Source: Candidatus Lindowbacteria bacterium RIFCSPLOWO2_12_FULL_62_27
GTDB taxonomy: Bacteria > Lindowbacteria > 2-12-FULL-62-27
Assembly (NCBI GenBank): GCA_001784175.1
Contig: MFPR01000006.1
Coordinates: 202,226 to 266,225 of the forward strand
Direction of reading: 5' to 3'
DNA length: 64,000 nt
The position numbers and the translations under genes were made by a program. Shown here piece after piece: positions 44,203 through 52,626 of the stretch. The notes beneath the pieces are model-generated. The model had not been told where the DNA came from, did no database searches, and worked only from the letters and a program-made list of their open reading frames with translations. Every line of letters starts with the position of its first letter. Within the stretch, counting starts at the first letter, position 1.

Positions 44203-44631
44203 ATGGACCGCCGAAAATGGATCGACTGGGCGATCAAGGGCATCACCGGACTCTACGGCATGGCCATCGCCTATCCGCTCGTGCGGTTCCTCCACAGCGG
44301 CGAGGGCGAAGCGGAGGAGAAGGTCACGCAGATCAAGCTGGAGAAAAACGTGGTGCCGGAGCCCGGCACGTCCAAGATTTTCAAATTCGGATCCAAACCC
44401 GCCATCATCATCAAACGCCCGGACGGCGCCGTCCACGCGCTCTTGGCGACCTGCAGCCACCTCGGCTGCACGGTCGATTACGACAAGAAGGAAGACAAAA
44501 TCGCCTGCGCCTGTCACGGCGGCCGCTACGACGCCTCCACCGGCGCCAACATCTCCGGCCCCCCGCCCGCGCCGCTCAAGCCGCTGAAGCTGGAAGAAAA
44601 GGACGACGGTTATTACGTCGGGGTGGTGTGA
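44203..44631 (+). CDS. Rieske iron-sulfur protein
   Basis: 142 residues. An N-terminal membrane helix or Tat-like segment (about 8-28, IDWAIKGITGLYGMAIAYPL) anchors the domain outside the inner membrane. The 2Fe-2S ligands are in CSHLGC and CACHGGRYD (two Cys, two His), followed by GANISGPPPAPLKPL. It passes electrons from quinol to cytochrome c in bc-type complexes. In the usual order cytochrome b would follow directly; here two unrelated genes intervene. Confidence 0.95.
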   Translation: MDRRKWIDWAIKGITGLYGMAIAYPLVRFLHSGEGEAEEKVTQIKLEKNVVPEPGTSKIFKFGSKPAIIIKRPDGAVHALLATCSHLGCTVDYDKKEDKIACACHGGRYDASTGANISGPPPAPLKPLKLEEKDDGYYVGVV

Positions 44632-44637
44632 GACGGG

Positions 44638-46347
44638 ATGAACATAGCCACATTCGTTGCGTTGAAGTGGCGATTCCCTGTGGTCTTGCCACAGGGTCTC
44701 CTTGGATCGGCCATCTGGCGTATTCTGGGGCTGTCGGTTTCCTTGATTATATTTCTTATCGCAGTACCTCTCACGTGGGCGGCACATCGGATTGTCGGAG
44801 GCGCACCAGTGGGCCTCATTGAACACAATTGTGACCTCTCCATCAAAACGGGCGATGTCGATACCGCAGCGGCCGATGAAATATCGTCCTATCTTATTGC
44901 CGGCGATTGGACATTCTCGTTTGTCCGTACAGGGGAACTCCTCAAGCGGATATCAAAAACAATCAATCCGGGGCTAAACCCCTATACATTCGATTGGACG
45001 CCGACCCCGCCTGCGACATTTCCGGAGGCGTGTGCGTTTAAGGGGGCGATCGTTGGGATCCAAATTGGCGACCGGTTTAGGTTTGGCGGGCCGTGTGTGG
45101 TGGATGCGAATGTGCTTGAAGAATATCCGCTCTATTTGATCATGCCGACGGCCAGCGGAGACGTCGTTGAGGAGTTTCCGCTATTTGGTGAAATTTTGTC
45201 CAACGGAAGCGAACTCTATGTCAGAAAAGAATCCGCGCCGGGAGTCTTTACGCCGCATCGGTTCAACATTGGAGGTGACGCGCTCATTACAACCGGAGCA
45301 TTTGGGCACGGGTTGAGCGGACCCGGCGAATTCGACGATCCTAGCCAGTTCAATCCTGTTGCCTTGATGTTTTTGGATCCGGGATTGTACGAGGTCGAAC
45401 TCGTCTGGTATATGCCGAAGCCTCCTACGTTCGTGGGCAAAGAGAAAATCAGCAGCGAAATCAAGCTGATCGACGTTCAAGTAAACCGCACGCCTTTGCA
45501 GGTGGTCCCTGAAGAAGCCAGAGAAGTAACGTACACCATCAACCCCAAAATCGATGCGCATCTAAACAGGCTGGCTTTTTTGGTCGAGCGCCGGAAGGGA
45601 AGCGGGGGACATGATCGCGAGCACCACACGCCGTCGTTGCCGGAAACACCGGAATGGGAAGTGATGGATGGAACACAGGACAACACGAACACACATCCCA
45701 CAGGCACGGTGGAAAGCCCGCTTATCGTTTCACGGCAGAGCACAGGTACGAAGAAATATCAAGCAAGCAAATTTGGGGGTCTGGAGCGGGCCAGAATTTT
45801 TGGAGTGCCGCCCAGTTTCCCATCCGTGTCTACTCAAAAGGACCTAAAGGACGAACTCGACCGTCAGAAAGGTCAAGTCTGCCAATTGGGATCCGTCGAG
45901 ATCGAGGTTAAGGTGCCGGACCTCGAATTACTGCCGGATGCGCCGGACCCGGATGATTACGAAAAGATTGGTGGTACTCCCGAACACCTTGGCCCACCAT
46001 CATCGACAACGGACAATAACCACTGGGGGAAGCCCAGTGTAATTCAGGCTTTAAAGGACATAGCTGCCGCTTACGATCTGATCCCCTTCTTGGGACCAAT
46101 TAAATATAATGACATTAGCCTGCCGTGGGGTGGTGGTTTCGATGTGGACGGAAATTGGGGAGCAGATTTGGCGGCAAGCAATCACAGCGGCCATCGCATA
46201 GGGAAGGCCGCCGATGTACGATCCGACCCACCCAATTCTGATGGAATTTCATTGAGTGGACCGTTGGCATGGTCGCTCAAGGGTATCGTGAGTTACTACG
46301 GCGGAGAAGCAAAAGATCATGGCAATCACTGGCATCTGAAATTCTAA
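44638..46347 (+). CDS. Membrane-anchored protein with M15-like metallopeptidase end; inserted in the operon
   Basis: 569 residues. One N-terminal membrane helix (about 22-48), then a long region without recognised domains, with a low-complexity hinge near 320-350. The C-terminal 60 residues show the zinc-site pattern of M15/LAS peptidases: HRIGKAADVRSD (HxxGxAxD) and NHWHLKF (HxH) at the very end. These enzymes cut peptidoglycan peptides. Base composition is clearly lower in GC than its neighbours, a sign of transfer. It starts 6 bases after the Rieske stop and overlaps the next gene by one base, so it is inside the operon's transcript. Confidence 0.7.
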   Translation: MNIATFVALKWRFPVVLPQGLLGSAIWRILGLSVSLIIFLIAVPLTWAAHRIVGGAPVGLIEHNCDLSIKTGDVDTAAADEISSYLIAGDWTFSFVRTGELLKRISKTINPGLNPYTFDWTPTPPATFPEACAFKGAIVGIQIGDRFRFGGPCVVDANVLEEYPLYLIMPTASGDVVEEFPLFGEILSNGSELYVRKESAPGVFTPHRFNIGGDALITTGAFGHGLSGPGEFDDPSQFNPVALMFLDPGLYEVELVWYMPKPPTFVGKEKISSEIKLIDVQVNRTPLQVVPEEAREVTYTINPKIDAHLNRLAFLVERRKGSGGHDREHHTPSLPETPEWEVMDGTQDNTNTHPTGTVESPLIVSRQSTGTKKYQASKFGGLERARIFGVPPSFPSVSTQKDLKDELDRQKGQVCQLGSVEIEVKVPDLELLPDAPDPDDYEKIGGTPEHLGPPSSTTDNNHWGKPSVIQALKDIAAAYDLIPFLGPIKYNDISLPWGGGFDVDGNWGADLAASNHSGHRIGKAADVRSDPPNSDGISLSGPLAWSLKGIVSYYGGEAKDHGNHWHLKF

Positions 46348-47432
46348 TGAACACCTTAAAAATTAATCTCGGTGTGTTTGTTGTAGGACTTTTTTTAATT
46401 TCACCCTCCTATGGCGATCACCTCGGCCCCGTTGATTTAAGCAGGATGCGCGTAGTCCACAGCGATGCTACCGATTCGTTCAAATTCTTCTTAGACCCTG
46501 TCAGTGGAAACTATTTCGTTGAATATTTCGAGTTGGGTTCATCGGGGCAACTTGCCCGGGAAATCGCTCTCGTCGAACCGACAAACAAAGTCTCGCCCAA
46601 AACGAAAGTGGATATTACGCGAATGAATGCCGGATCATTCTCATATGAGTATACGGTGGAGAATGGACAGGACGCCAAACAACGTATCATCATGTTTAAG
46701 TTGTCATTCTCTAGAGATGTAACACTAAAAAACAGCGAAGGTCCCCTTGCTTGGCTGTCTCTACCTCAGAAAAAAGATGATGACCTCAACAACCGCGTCG
46801 GTTGGGTAAATATCAATCTTGTCGAAAGTTTTTTTGGTTTGGCCCCCGGCGAATCAAAACGCGGATTTAGAGTAGAAGCTGATTATTTACCTGGCATCAT
46901 CAATGCTTCATATTCCGGCGCGGGTGTAGAAAAAAATGCCGAAGGAAGAGCCCTGAGTAATTGGTTTCCACACGAAATTTCCGAAAATCTTGAAGGGAAG
47001 ATTGACGCTCTGTTAAATAATGACACCAATAAATTCACCGTCCGCAAAACGGTTGGGCCAATGAAACCAATTCCAACTGATGCCGGTTTCATCTGCGACA
47101 CGTTCATCCTCGACCTGATCGGCCAAGTACGCGAAGCGGTCACGGCGGGCTGGATCAAGCACGACCTGCGGAAAGACCGGGACGAGGATGACGACGACGG
47201 CGACGAATCCGACCTATCCAATCCGGACAAGCAGTTGCCCGGCGTGGCAAAGTCGATCATCCGGAAGCTGACGAAGGTGCGGCGCGAGTGCATGCGCGGA
47301 AAATTCGGCAACGCGCGGGAGAAACTGCGGACGCTGATCCGTCAGGTGAACGCGCAGCGCGGGAAGCATTTGACCGAGGAATCCTACGCGCTGATCAAAT
47401 TCAACACTGAGTTTTTGCTGGAGAAGCTTTGA
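46347..47432 (+). CDS. Secreted protein with C-terminal FIMAH-like domain; chimeric composition
   Basis: 361 residues from ATG 46347 (TAATG overlap). Signal peptide 1-23 (INLGVFVVGLFLISPSYG). Residues about 24-240 are unrecognised and AT-rich in codon use. From about residue 250 the GC content jumps to the genome level and a FIMAH-like helical domain appears (DLIGQVREAVTAGWIKHDLR, then LTKVRRECMRGKFGNAREKL and LIRQVNAQRGKHLTEESYAL), interrupted by an acidic run (DRDEDDDDGDESD). FIMAH domains are found at the C-termini of surface proteins. The gene looks like a fusion of an imported part with a resident one. The stop overlaps the cytochrome b ATG by one base. Confidence 0.7.
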   Translation: MNTLKINLGVFVVGLFLISPSYGDHLGPVDLSRMRVVHSDATDSFKFFLDPVSGNYFVEYFELGSSGQLAREIALVEPTNKVSPKTKVDITRMNAGSFSYEYTVENGQDAKQRIIMFKLSFSRDVTLKNSEGPLAWLSLPQKKDDDLNNRVGWVNINLVESFFGLAPGESKRGFRVEADYLPGIINASYSGAGVEKNAEGRALSNWFPHEISENLEGKIDALLNNDTNKFTVRKTVGPMKPIPTDAGFICDTFILDLIGQVREAVTAGWIKHDLRKDRDEDDDDGDESDLSNPDKQLPGVAKSIIRKLTKVRRECMRGKFGNAREKLRTLIRQVNAQRGKHLTEESYALIKFNTEFLLEKL

Positions 47433-48508
47433 TGAACGTCAAGGAATGGCTCAACCGGTTCCTCGAAGAGCGTCTGCCCGTGAAGGAAATGAAGGACCTG
47501 TCGGCCCACAAGCTGGTGCCGGAGCACAAGCAGGCGGTGTGGTACTATTTCGGCGGCATCTCCCTGTTCTTTTTCATCATTCTCGTCTTCACCGGCATGG
47601 TCCTGCTGTTTCAGTATCAGCCCGGTCTCGAGAGCAGTCACGCGTCGGTGTTGCGGATCGTCACCAAAGTCGATTTTGGCTGGCTGATCCGGTCGGTCCA
47701 CTCGTGGGCGGCGAACCTCATGCTGGTGGCGGTGTTCATTCACATGTTTTCGGTCTATTTCATGAAGGCCTACCAGAAACCGCGGGAGCTGACGTGGTTC
47801 ACGGGCCTTGGCCTTCTGGGGCTGGGCCTCGGATTTGGATTCACCGGCTACTGTCTCGTGTGGGACGACATGGCGTTTTTCGCGACGAAGATCGGCATCG
47901 ACATCGTGGAGGGCATTCCGGGCGGCTCCTACGTCGCGCACATCCTGCGCGGCGGCCCCGACATGGGCGGGCTGACGATCCAGCGGATGTTCGCGCTGCA
48001 CGTGGTGATCATCCCGTGGATTTTCATCGGCCTTCTTTCGGCGCATCTCTTTTTCCTGCAGATCCACGGCAACAAGATACCGGAAGAGATCGAAAAATCC
48101 GGCCAGTACCACAAGATTCCGTTCTTCCCGAATTTTCTTTTGAGCGACCTCTACGTCTGGCTGATCATGCTGAACCTCCTCGCGGTCCTGGCCGCGCTCT
48201 TCCCTTGGCACCTGGGCGCCGAGGCCGACGCGCTGGCGCCGGCGCCGAAGGGCGTGAAACCCGAATGGTATTTCATGGCGATGTTCCAGCTCCTGAAACT
48301 GATGCCGTCCCAGGTGGCCGGCATCAGCGGCGAATTGTTCGGAAACATGGTGTTCGGTGTTGCCGGCCTCTTCTGGGCGCTGGTGCCGGTCTGGAACCCC
48401 GCGACCGCCTCCGGCCGGCGCGCGAAGCTGGCCACCTATGTCGGCTTGTTCGGCATCGTGTGGCTGATCGGTTTCACCATCTGGGGCTATATGGCCCACC
48501 CGGTATAA
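47432..48508 (+). CDS. Cytochrome b, bc/b6f-type complex
   Basis: 358 residues, about eight membrane helices, with the core b6-like half and a subunit-IV-like half in one chain. Haem-binding His pairs lie in VHSWAANLMLVAVFIHMF and LHVVIIPWIFIGLLSAHLFF. The quinol-site motif PEWYF is present (KPEWYFMAMFQLL), with GGPDMGGLTIQR (haem pocket). It oxidises quinol with the Rieske protein. It is followed after 4 bases by a CydA-like gene with haem c rather than by a cytochrome c1. Confidence 0.94.
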   Translation: MNVKEWLNRFLEERLPVKEMKDLSAHKLVPEHKQAVWYYFGGISLFFFIILVFTGMVLLFQYQPGLESSHASVLRIVTKVDFGWLIRSVHSWAANLMLVAVFIHMFSVYFMKAYQKPRELTWFTGLGLLGLGLGFGFTGYCLVWDDMAFFATKIGIDIVEGIPGGSYVAHILRGGPDMGGLTIQRMFALHVVIIPWIFIGLLSAHLFFLQIHGNKIPEEIEKSGQYHKIPFFPNFLLSDLYVWLIMLNLLAVLAALFPWHLGAEADALAPAPKGVKPEWYFMAMFQLLKLMPSQVAGISGELFGNMVFGVAGLFWALVPVWNPATASGRRAKLATYVGLFGIVWLIGFTIWGYMAHPV

Positions 48509-48512
48509 TCGG

Positions 48513-49838
48513 ATGAACTATCCCCAGTGGGTCATTGAAGGTATCGGCGGGCCGTGGGTCATTGGCCTGATCGCCATCAGTCACGTCTTTATCTCGCAGT
48601 TCGCCGTCGGCGGCGGGTTTTTCCTGCCCATTACCGAATACATCGCCCGGAAAAACGGCAACATGGAAATGCTCGAGTACGTCCACAAGCACACCCGGTT
48701 CTTCACGATCCTCACCTCCGTCGTCGGCGCCATGTTCGGCGTCGGCATCTGGTTCGCGATCGGGCTGGTCAATCCGGACGCGACCGCGTTTTTGATCCGG
48801 AATTTCGTCCTCGCCTGGACGATCGAGTGGGTCTGGTTTTTCCTCGAAATCGCGTCCCTCGTCGTCTATTACTACGGCTGGAAGACGCTCTCGCCGCGCA
48901 CGCACCAGATCGTCGGCTGGGTCTATCTCTTCACCGCGGTCATGACGCTCTTCACCATCAACGGCATCCTCACCTTCATGCTGACGCCCGGTGACTGGGT
49001 GGAGAACCGCAACTTGTGGTCGGCCTGGTTCAACCCGACCTTCTGGCCGTCCTTCACGATCCGGCTCCTTGTCTGTCTGGGACTGGCCGGCCTCTACGGC
49101 CTCATCACGGCCTCCCGGATGCCCAAAGAGGGCGGCCTTCGCACGCAGATGCTACGGTATTCCGCGATGTGGTTCATTCCGACCTTCGTCGGCATGCTCT
49201 TCGCCATGGGATGGTACTTTTTCGCGCTCCCGGAGGAAGTCCGGACGATGCTGTACAGCGGCGTGTCGGGGTTTGCGAGAGGCAATCTCGCCGTTCTGAC
49301 GCGCGTGTCGATGCTGACGATCCTCTTCACGTGCACCATGGGCATGATGATCTATTTCGGCGCCTACGCCAACCCGGACGAATTCAAGGGCGGCAAGATC
49401 GCGTTCCTCATGCTGTCCGCGCTTTTCGTGACGGGCGCCGGCGAGTGGACGAGGGAAGTCCTGCGCAAGCCCTACGTGATCCGGTACGTCATGTACTCGA
49501 ACGGGGTCCTCGCGGCGAACGCGAAGACGCTGGAGGATTCGGAGCAGACATTCCTTGACAACATCAAGTGGCGTCGCACGGGCGAGAGCGACGGCGAAGC
49601 GATGTTCCGCGCGCAGTGCCGGAGCTGCCACACGATGGACGGCTACCGCCCGCTCCGGGAGTTTCTGGCGGGCCGGGACGAAAACTCCATCAACAGCCTC
49701 TTGAAAATCATGCGCCCGGGCGACAAGAACCCCTACCAGAACATCATGCCGCCGGTGATGGGCACGGACACCGAACTGGCGTCGCTGGCGCACTATCTGG
49801 CCGAGGAAGCCGCGAAGGCAGACGCGCCGCATCACTAA
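48513..49838 (+). CDS. CydA-like membrane protein with C-terminal haem c domain (subunit 2)
   Basis: 441 residues. About nine membrane helices in residues 1-330 of the cytochrome bd oxidase subunit I type (AISHVFISQFAVGGGFFLPI, FVLAWTIEWVWFFLEIASLV, PTFWPSFTIRLLVCLGLAGL). A cytochrome c domain follows with CRSCH at about 369-373 and a Met in NIMPPVMGTDTEL as likely sixth ligand. It could take electrons from the cytochrome b/Rieske pair in place of cytochrome c1 and pass them on or act as a terminal reductase. It is a paralogue in pattern of the protein at 43069. Confidence 0.82.
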   Translation: MNYPQWVIEGIGGPWVIGLIAISHVFISQFAVGGGFFLPITEYIARKNGNMEMLEYVHKHTRFFTILTSVVGAMFGVGIWFAIGLVNPDATAFLIRNFVLAWTIEWVWFFLEIASLVVYYYGWKTLSPRTHQIVGWVYLFTAVMTLFTINGILTFMLTPGDWVENRNLWSAWFNPTFWPSFTIRLLVCLGLAGLYGLITASRMPKEGGLRTQMLRYSAMWFIPTFVGMLFAMGWYFFALPEEVRTMLYSGVSGFARGNLAVLTRVSMLTILFTCTMGMMIYFGAYANPDEFKGGKIAFLMLSALFVTGAGEWTREVLRKPYVIRYVMYSNGVLAANAKTLEDSEQTFLDNIKWRRTGESDGEAMFRAQCRSCHTMDGYRPLREFLAGRDENSINSLLKIMRPGDKNPYQNIMPPVMGTDTELASLAHYLAEEAAKADAPHH

Positions 49839-49847
49839 AGATTGAGA

Positions 49848-50126
49848 TCAGTATTCGATGAATTCTTTGGGGTAGCGGGAGAGGTCGAGTCGTTCTTCTT
49901 GGGGAATGGGGACGATTCCCCAGTTTTGCATTTCAATGGCGCCAAAGAGGACATCGATCGTCCGGCCGGTTTCGTCCGTTCCAAGTTCATCCACGACGAA
50001 TGCCTGCAGCGTGACGGGTTTGCCCGAAAGTTGCCCAAAGAAGTGACAGGTTTCGGTGCATGTGCGATGTTTTCCGCCAAGGCCGACTCGAAAGGCCGTT
50101 GGCAGGTGGACATGCGCGGGATTTTC
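49848..50126 (-). pseudogene. 3' fragment of a retropepsin-like aspartic protease gene
   Basis: An open stretch of 92 codons with no usable start, ending in FGAIEMQNWGIVPIPQEERL, DLSRYPKEFIEY. That matches the C-terminal half of bacterial retropepsin-like proteins. The N-terminal half with the catalytic D-S/T-G is missing; a stop (50129-50127) precedes the fragment. It starts the accessory region directly after the respiratory operon. A complete relative lies at 54089. Confidence 0.6.
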
Positions 50127-50333
50127 TCAATTATTCTTGACTTTTACCCCCTTGGCGGGTACATTCAGTAATTATACATCACTCGGGCAGCGGCAGGTCC
50201 GGTGTTACGCAGGGACTTATGCCTATAGTACATAATGAAGGAGCCGCCGGTACACGATGCCGCCCGATCTGGCCCGCCGTCTGAAATTCATCCAAACAGC
50301 CGGAAGAGAGAGACTACGCAAAGCCATCCAGAG
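50127..50333. other. Intergenic, no gene seen
   Basis: Short non-coding stretch of mixed composition between the retropepsin fragment and the first CRP-type palindrome. Small open frames here read as random sequence. Nothing else supported. Confidence 0.4.
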
Positions 50334-50349
50334 TGTGATCCAGATCACA
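50334..50349. promoter_or_regulatory. CRP-type palindrome 1
   Basis: TGTGATCCAGATCACA: TGTGA-N6-TCACA with perfect 7-base half sites. It is followed by an AT-rich run (CTATATATATAC) that could hold a -10 box. No complete gene follows on the plus strand; this looks like an orphan promoter. Confidence 0.65.
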
Positions 50350-50408
50350 ACTATATATATACAGTATTTGTATAGCGGCCTCTTGGACCCCGTTCCTCCC
50401 ATGCGGGG

Positions 50409-50443
50409 AAAAACAAAACGGCCCCGATTTCTCGGAGCCGTTT
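50409..50443 (-). terminator. Rho-independent terminator (minus strand)
   Basis: Hairpin 50416-50443: AAACGGC paired with GCCGTTT and an inner CCGA/TCGG around a TTTC loop. On the minus strand it is followed by TTTTGTTTTT. It lies about 95 bases downstream of the tRNA-like sequence on the same strand. Confidence 0.65.
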
Positions 50444-50537
50444 GTGTCAACCTGTGGGAAGGTCCGATCGAACCATCCGAACCGTCCAATGGCTTGACCA
50501 AACTATATGGCAGAAATACTCGGATGTCAAGTGAACG

Positions 50538-50607
50538 TGGATCCGGAGGGAATCGAACCCTCGGCCGACAGGTTGACAACCATTGGACGGCGACCCGCCC
50601 GGCCCCA
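50538..50607 (-). other. tRNA-like sequence, probably a tRNA remnant
   Basis: On the minus strand GAGGG-TTCGAAT-CCCTC (50562-50546) is a perfect T-arm, followed by CGGATCC and A like an acceptor 3' strand and discriminator. Upstream, GTCCAATGG resembles a D-arm. The anticodon arm and the 5' acceptor strand do not form convincing stems, so it is unlikely to be a working tRNA. The terminator at 50409-50443 fits a former transcription unit. Confidence 0.35.
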
Positions 50608-50637
50608 CGCCCCAAACATAGCATAAAATCGCGACGG

Positions 50638-50662
50638 AATAACTTAACAACTTACGGTCTGG
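50638..50662 (+). repeat. Short AT-rich repeat, copy 1 (AACTTACGG variant)
   Basis: AATAACTTAACAACTTACGG then TCTGG. One of eight related copies between 50638 and 55417, here ending in the CGGTCTG variant. Confidence 0.6.
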
Positions 50663-50776
50663 CGCCATCGAACAGGCGCCATCGAACACGGGGAAGTTCT
50701 GGGTGTATCCCGGTTCGGGTGACACCATCTTCATCAATAGATATGATGAAAAACACGAGCGAGGAAGGTGAGTGAA

Positions 50777-51007
50777 ATGAAATTTGATCGGATTACGGTC
50801 AATCCCAAGCAGATGGGTGGGGCGCCGTGCATTCGGGGGATTCGTATCCCGGTCGCCTCGGTTGTGGGGATGGTGGCGGACGGAATGAAAGAGGAAGAGA
50901 TTTTGAAGGCGTATCCCGATCTCGAATTGGAGGACATTCGAGAGGCGCTTCAGTATGCGGCCGAGGCCGTGCGGGAACGTGAAATCCCGCTGATCGCCGA
51001 ACGGTGA
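50777..51007 (+). CDS. DUF433 antitoxin
   Basis: 76 residues from ATG 50777 (GAGGAAGG eight bases upstream). DUF433 signature: [58 protein letters not shown]. Such proteins neutralise DUF5615 PIN-like toxins. The toxin gene overlaps its stop (GTGA), as usual for the pair. A Kelch-like coding fragment lies about 60-100 bases upstream. Confidence 0.92.
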   Translation: MKFDRITVNPKQMGGAPCIRGIRIPVASVVGMVADGMKEEEILKAYPDLELEDIREALQYAAEAVREREIPLIAER

Positions 51008-51393
51008 AATTTCTGGTGGACAACGCACTCTCGCCGGCTCTTTCGGCCATCTTGCGGTCGGCGGGTCACGATGCCGTGCATGTGCGGGACTACGGCATGC
51101 AGGCTTCGGACGATGATGACATTTTTCGGCGAGCGGCGGTTGAGGAGCGAATACTGATTTCAGCGGATACCGATTTCGGGACGATCCTGGCGAAGCGGCA
51201 GGAGGTCAAGCCTTCGGTCATTCTCTTCCGACGACTGTCCCCACGCCGCCCGGACGCTCAAACCGCTTTTTTGATTGCCCGGTTGCCCGATGTGGCCGAA
51301 TCCTTGCAACAGGGAAGTATCGTTGTCTTGGAAGAAACGCGAATCCGGATCCGCCCCCTGCCCATCGGCGGACCGGAGCGGAGGAACGATTAA
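51004..51393 (+). CDS. DUF5615 PIN-like toxin
   Basis: 129 residues from GTG 51004. PIN-like fold with [53 protein letters not shown] (acidic residues of the nuclease site) and [12 protein letters not shown]. Predicted RNase toxin of a type II toxin-antitoxin pair with the DUF433 protein. Complete in length. Confidence 0.92.
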   Translation: MKFLVDNALSPALSAILRSAGHDAVHVRDYGMQASDDDDIFRRAAVEERILISADTDFGTILAKRQEVKPSVILFRRLSPRRPDAQTAFLIARLPDVAESLQQGSIVVLEETRIRIRPLPIGGPERRND

Positions 51394-51417
51394 ACCATGA
51401 TGAAAATCAATCCGTCG

Positions 51418-51790
51418 GGTCTACAATGTTGATAATTCGACGATCGAGAGCGACAGCGCAAGTTCAAACGGCGCTGATGGTATCCGACTGAACACGAATT
51501 CTTCCGACAACGCGCTGGGCGGCAATACGGTCCATTCGAATGGATTTTGGGGTATTTCCGTGCGGAGCGCTTCGAATGGAAATGTGATAACAACCAACAC
51601 CCCAAAGTCCAACACGCGGGGTGGAATCGAGATTATCGATGCCGATTCGAACGCGGTAGTTCAGAATGAAGCGGCCAACAACGACACCGGGGTCTGGATT
51701 TATGGAACAGCTTCCGGCAATACCGTCTCAAAAAACACACCACTAAAACTCGGAGGCTTTCATGATGCGGTATGGCAGCGGCTTGGATAG
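51418..51790 (+). pseudogene. Fragment of a right-handed beta-helix surface protein gene
   Basis: No start codon. The open frame begins NVDNSTIESDSASSNGADGI and continues with rungs such as NALGGNTVHSNGFWGISVRS and NAVVQNEAANNDTGVWIYG. The first 50 bases are nearly the same as 62690-62745 in the giant gene (CGACAGCGCAAGTTCAAACG occurs in both). The frame ends inside the 3' end of the PIN gene on the other strand. It is a relic of a second copy of the giant protein or a silent cassette. Confidence 0.75.
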
Positions 51791-52147
51791 AGCGAGGAAA
51801 TCGCGGTTTTCGGAGATGAGAAAATCGGCGTTCACCCATTCCGCGTACGCCCCGATCTGGGCGTCGGCGGGCTTGAGGCCGCGGACCAGATACGACGCGA
51901 ACAATGCCTTGGGGACATTGTCGTCATCGTCGATACGGCAAGCCATGTCCAGCCAAAAGCGGTGGCAGAGCTTGAACGCCGTCCGTTTGAGATTCCGCCG
52001 GGTTTCGTCGGCAATCGATCGTGATACAGACAGCGAGTTTTTTTCGGCTTTCTCGATCAAGCGGCCGATCAGCCGCTCACAGGCGGGCTTCCGTTCCGCG
52101 CCGAAGGCGTATATGTACTCGTTGCTATCGAGAACGATGCGGGGCAA
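51743..52147 (-). CDS. PIN-domain toxin
   Basis: 134 residues if started at TTG 52147, inside the antitoxin 3' end (23-base overlap). PIN motifs: PRIVLDSNEYIYAFG (first Asp), SIADETRRNLKRTAF (Glu), GLKPADAQIGAYAEW (Asp) and ADFLISENRDF (last acidic residues). Predicted endoribonuclease. No ATG is available near the N-terminus, so the TTG start rests on the conserved IVLDSN strand. Confidence 0.8.
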   Translation of the reverse strand: MPRIVLDSNEYIYAFGAERKPACERLIGRLIEKAEKNSLSVSRSIADETRRNLKRTAFKLCHRFWLDMACRIDDDDNVPKALFASYLVRGLKPADAQIGAYAEWVNADFLISENRDFLALSKPLPYRIMKASEF

Positions 52148-52340
52148 AGCGCTCCTCAAAAAGCTCGTATCGAGTTTTTTTAATGCGGGCAAGGATCTGG
52201 GCTGCGGTGAGACCATCGAACAACGTTCCGTGCCGGCGTTTGTAGTCCAGAGCCGCTTCAAACGCCCGGCGAGCCGCCACCGGGTCTGGCTTCCCTCCGT
52301 TTCGTCTATGGAGCCTATCCCTCATCGTCCTTTGTTTCAT
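52125..52340 (-). CDS. Antitoxin partner of the PIN protein
   Basis: 71 residues, basic N-terminus (MKQRTMRDRLHRRNGGK) and a helical C-terminus (TAAQILARIKKTRYELFEER). Size, position and the overlap with the PIN gene mark it as the cognate antitoxin, although I do not recognise the family. Confidence 0.65.
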   Translation of the reverse strand: MKQRTMRDRLHRRNGGKPDPVAARRAFEAALDYKRRHGTLFDGLTAAQILARIKKTRYELFEERFAPHRSR

Positions 52341-52610
52341 GTCGATACTGTCCTAAATCCCGTCGGGCATGTCAAGCGCGGGGACTTGGAGACGTGGGGA
52401 CGTAGAGACTGGGAAAATTTTTCCTTGACTTTCGCTCATCCTGCGGATATGTTCAAGGGGTTGGCTCGGGGTGGCAAGTCCTGCAGGATCAGGACTCATG
52501 AATAGGTTCCATGCGCAGGAAACTGCCCCGGTTGATGACGATACGTCCGTTGCGCGACTCCCGAATCTGGCCTATGTCGGTACACCCTTCGTACGTAATT
52601 CCGTCCGCAG

Positions 52611-52626
52611 TGTGATCTGGATCACA
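52611..52626. promoter_or_regulatory. CRP-type palindrome 2
   Basis: TGTGATCTGGATCACA, perfect TGTGA-N6-TCACA dyad inside cassette copy A, followed by AAGTATATTTGTATATATAC. It matches the Escherichia coli CRP consensus exactly. Confidence 0.75.

Noticed and set aside
49842-50171. 109-codon plus-strand frame after the CydA-like gene
   Set aside because: No family features; the opposite strand encodes a recognisable retropepsin C-terminus in a different frame.
50223-51028. Hypothetical proteins covering the tRNA-like sequence on both strands
   Set aside because: Peptides such as RPRVRFPPDP are typical translations of tRNA T-arms; they are not genes.
52477-52560. c-di-GMP (GEMM) riboswitch in the cassette leader
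   Set aside because: A GNRA tetraloop stem is present, but the GEMM core sequences are absent.
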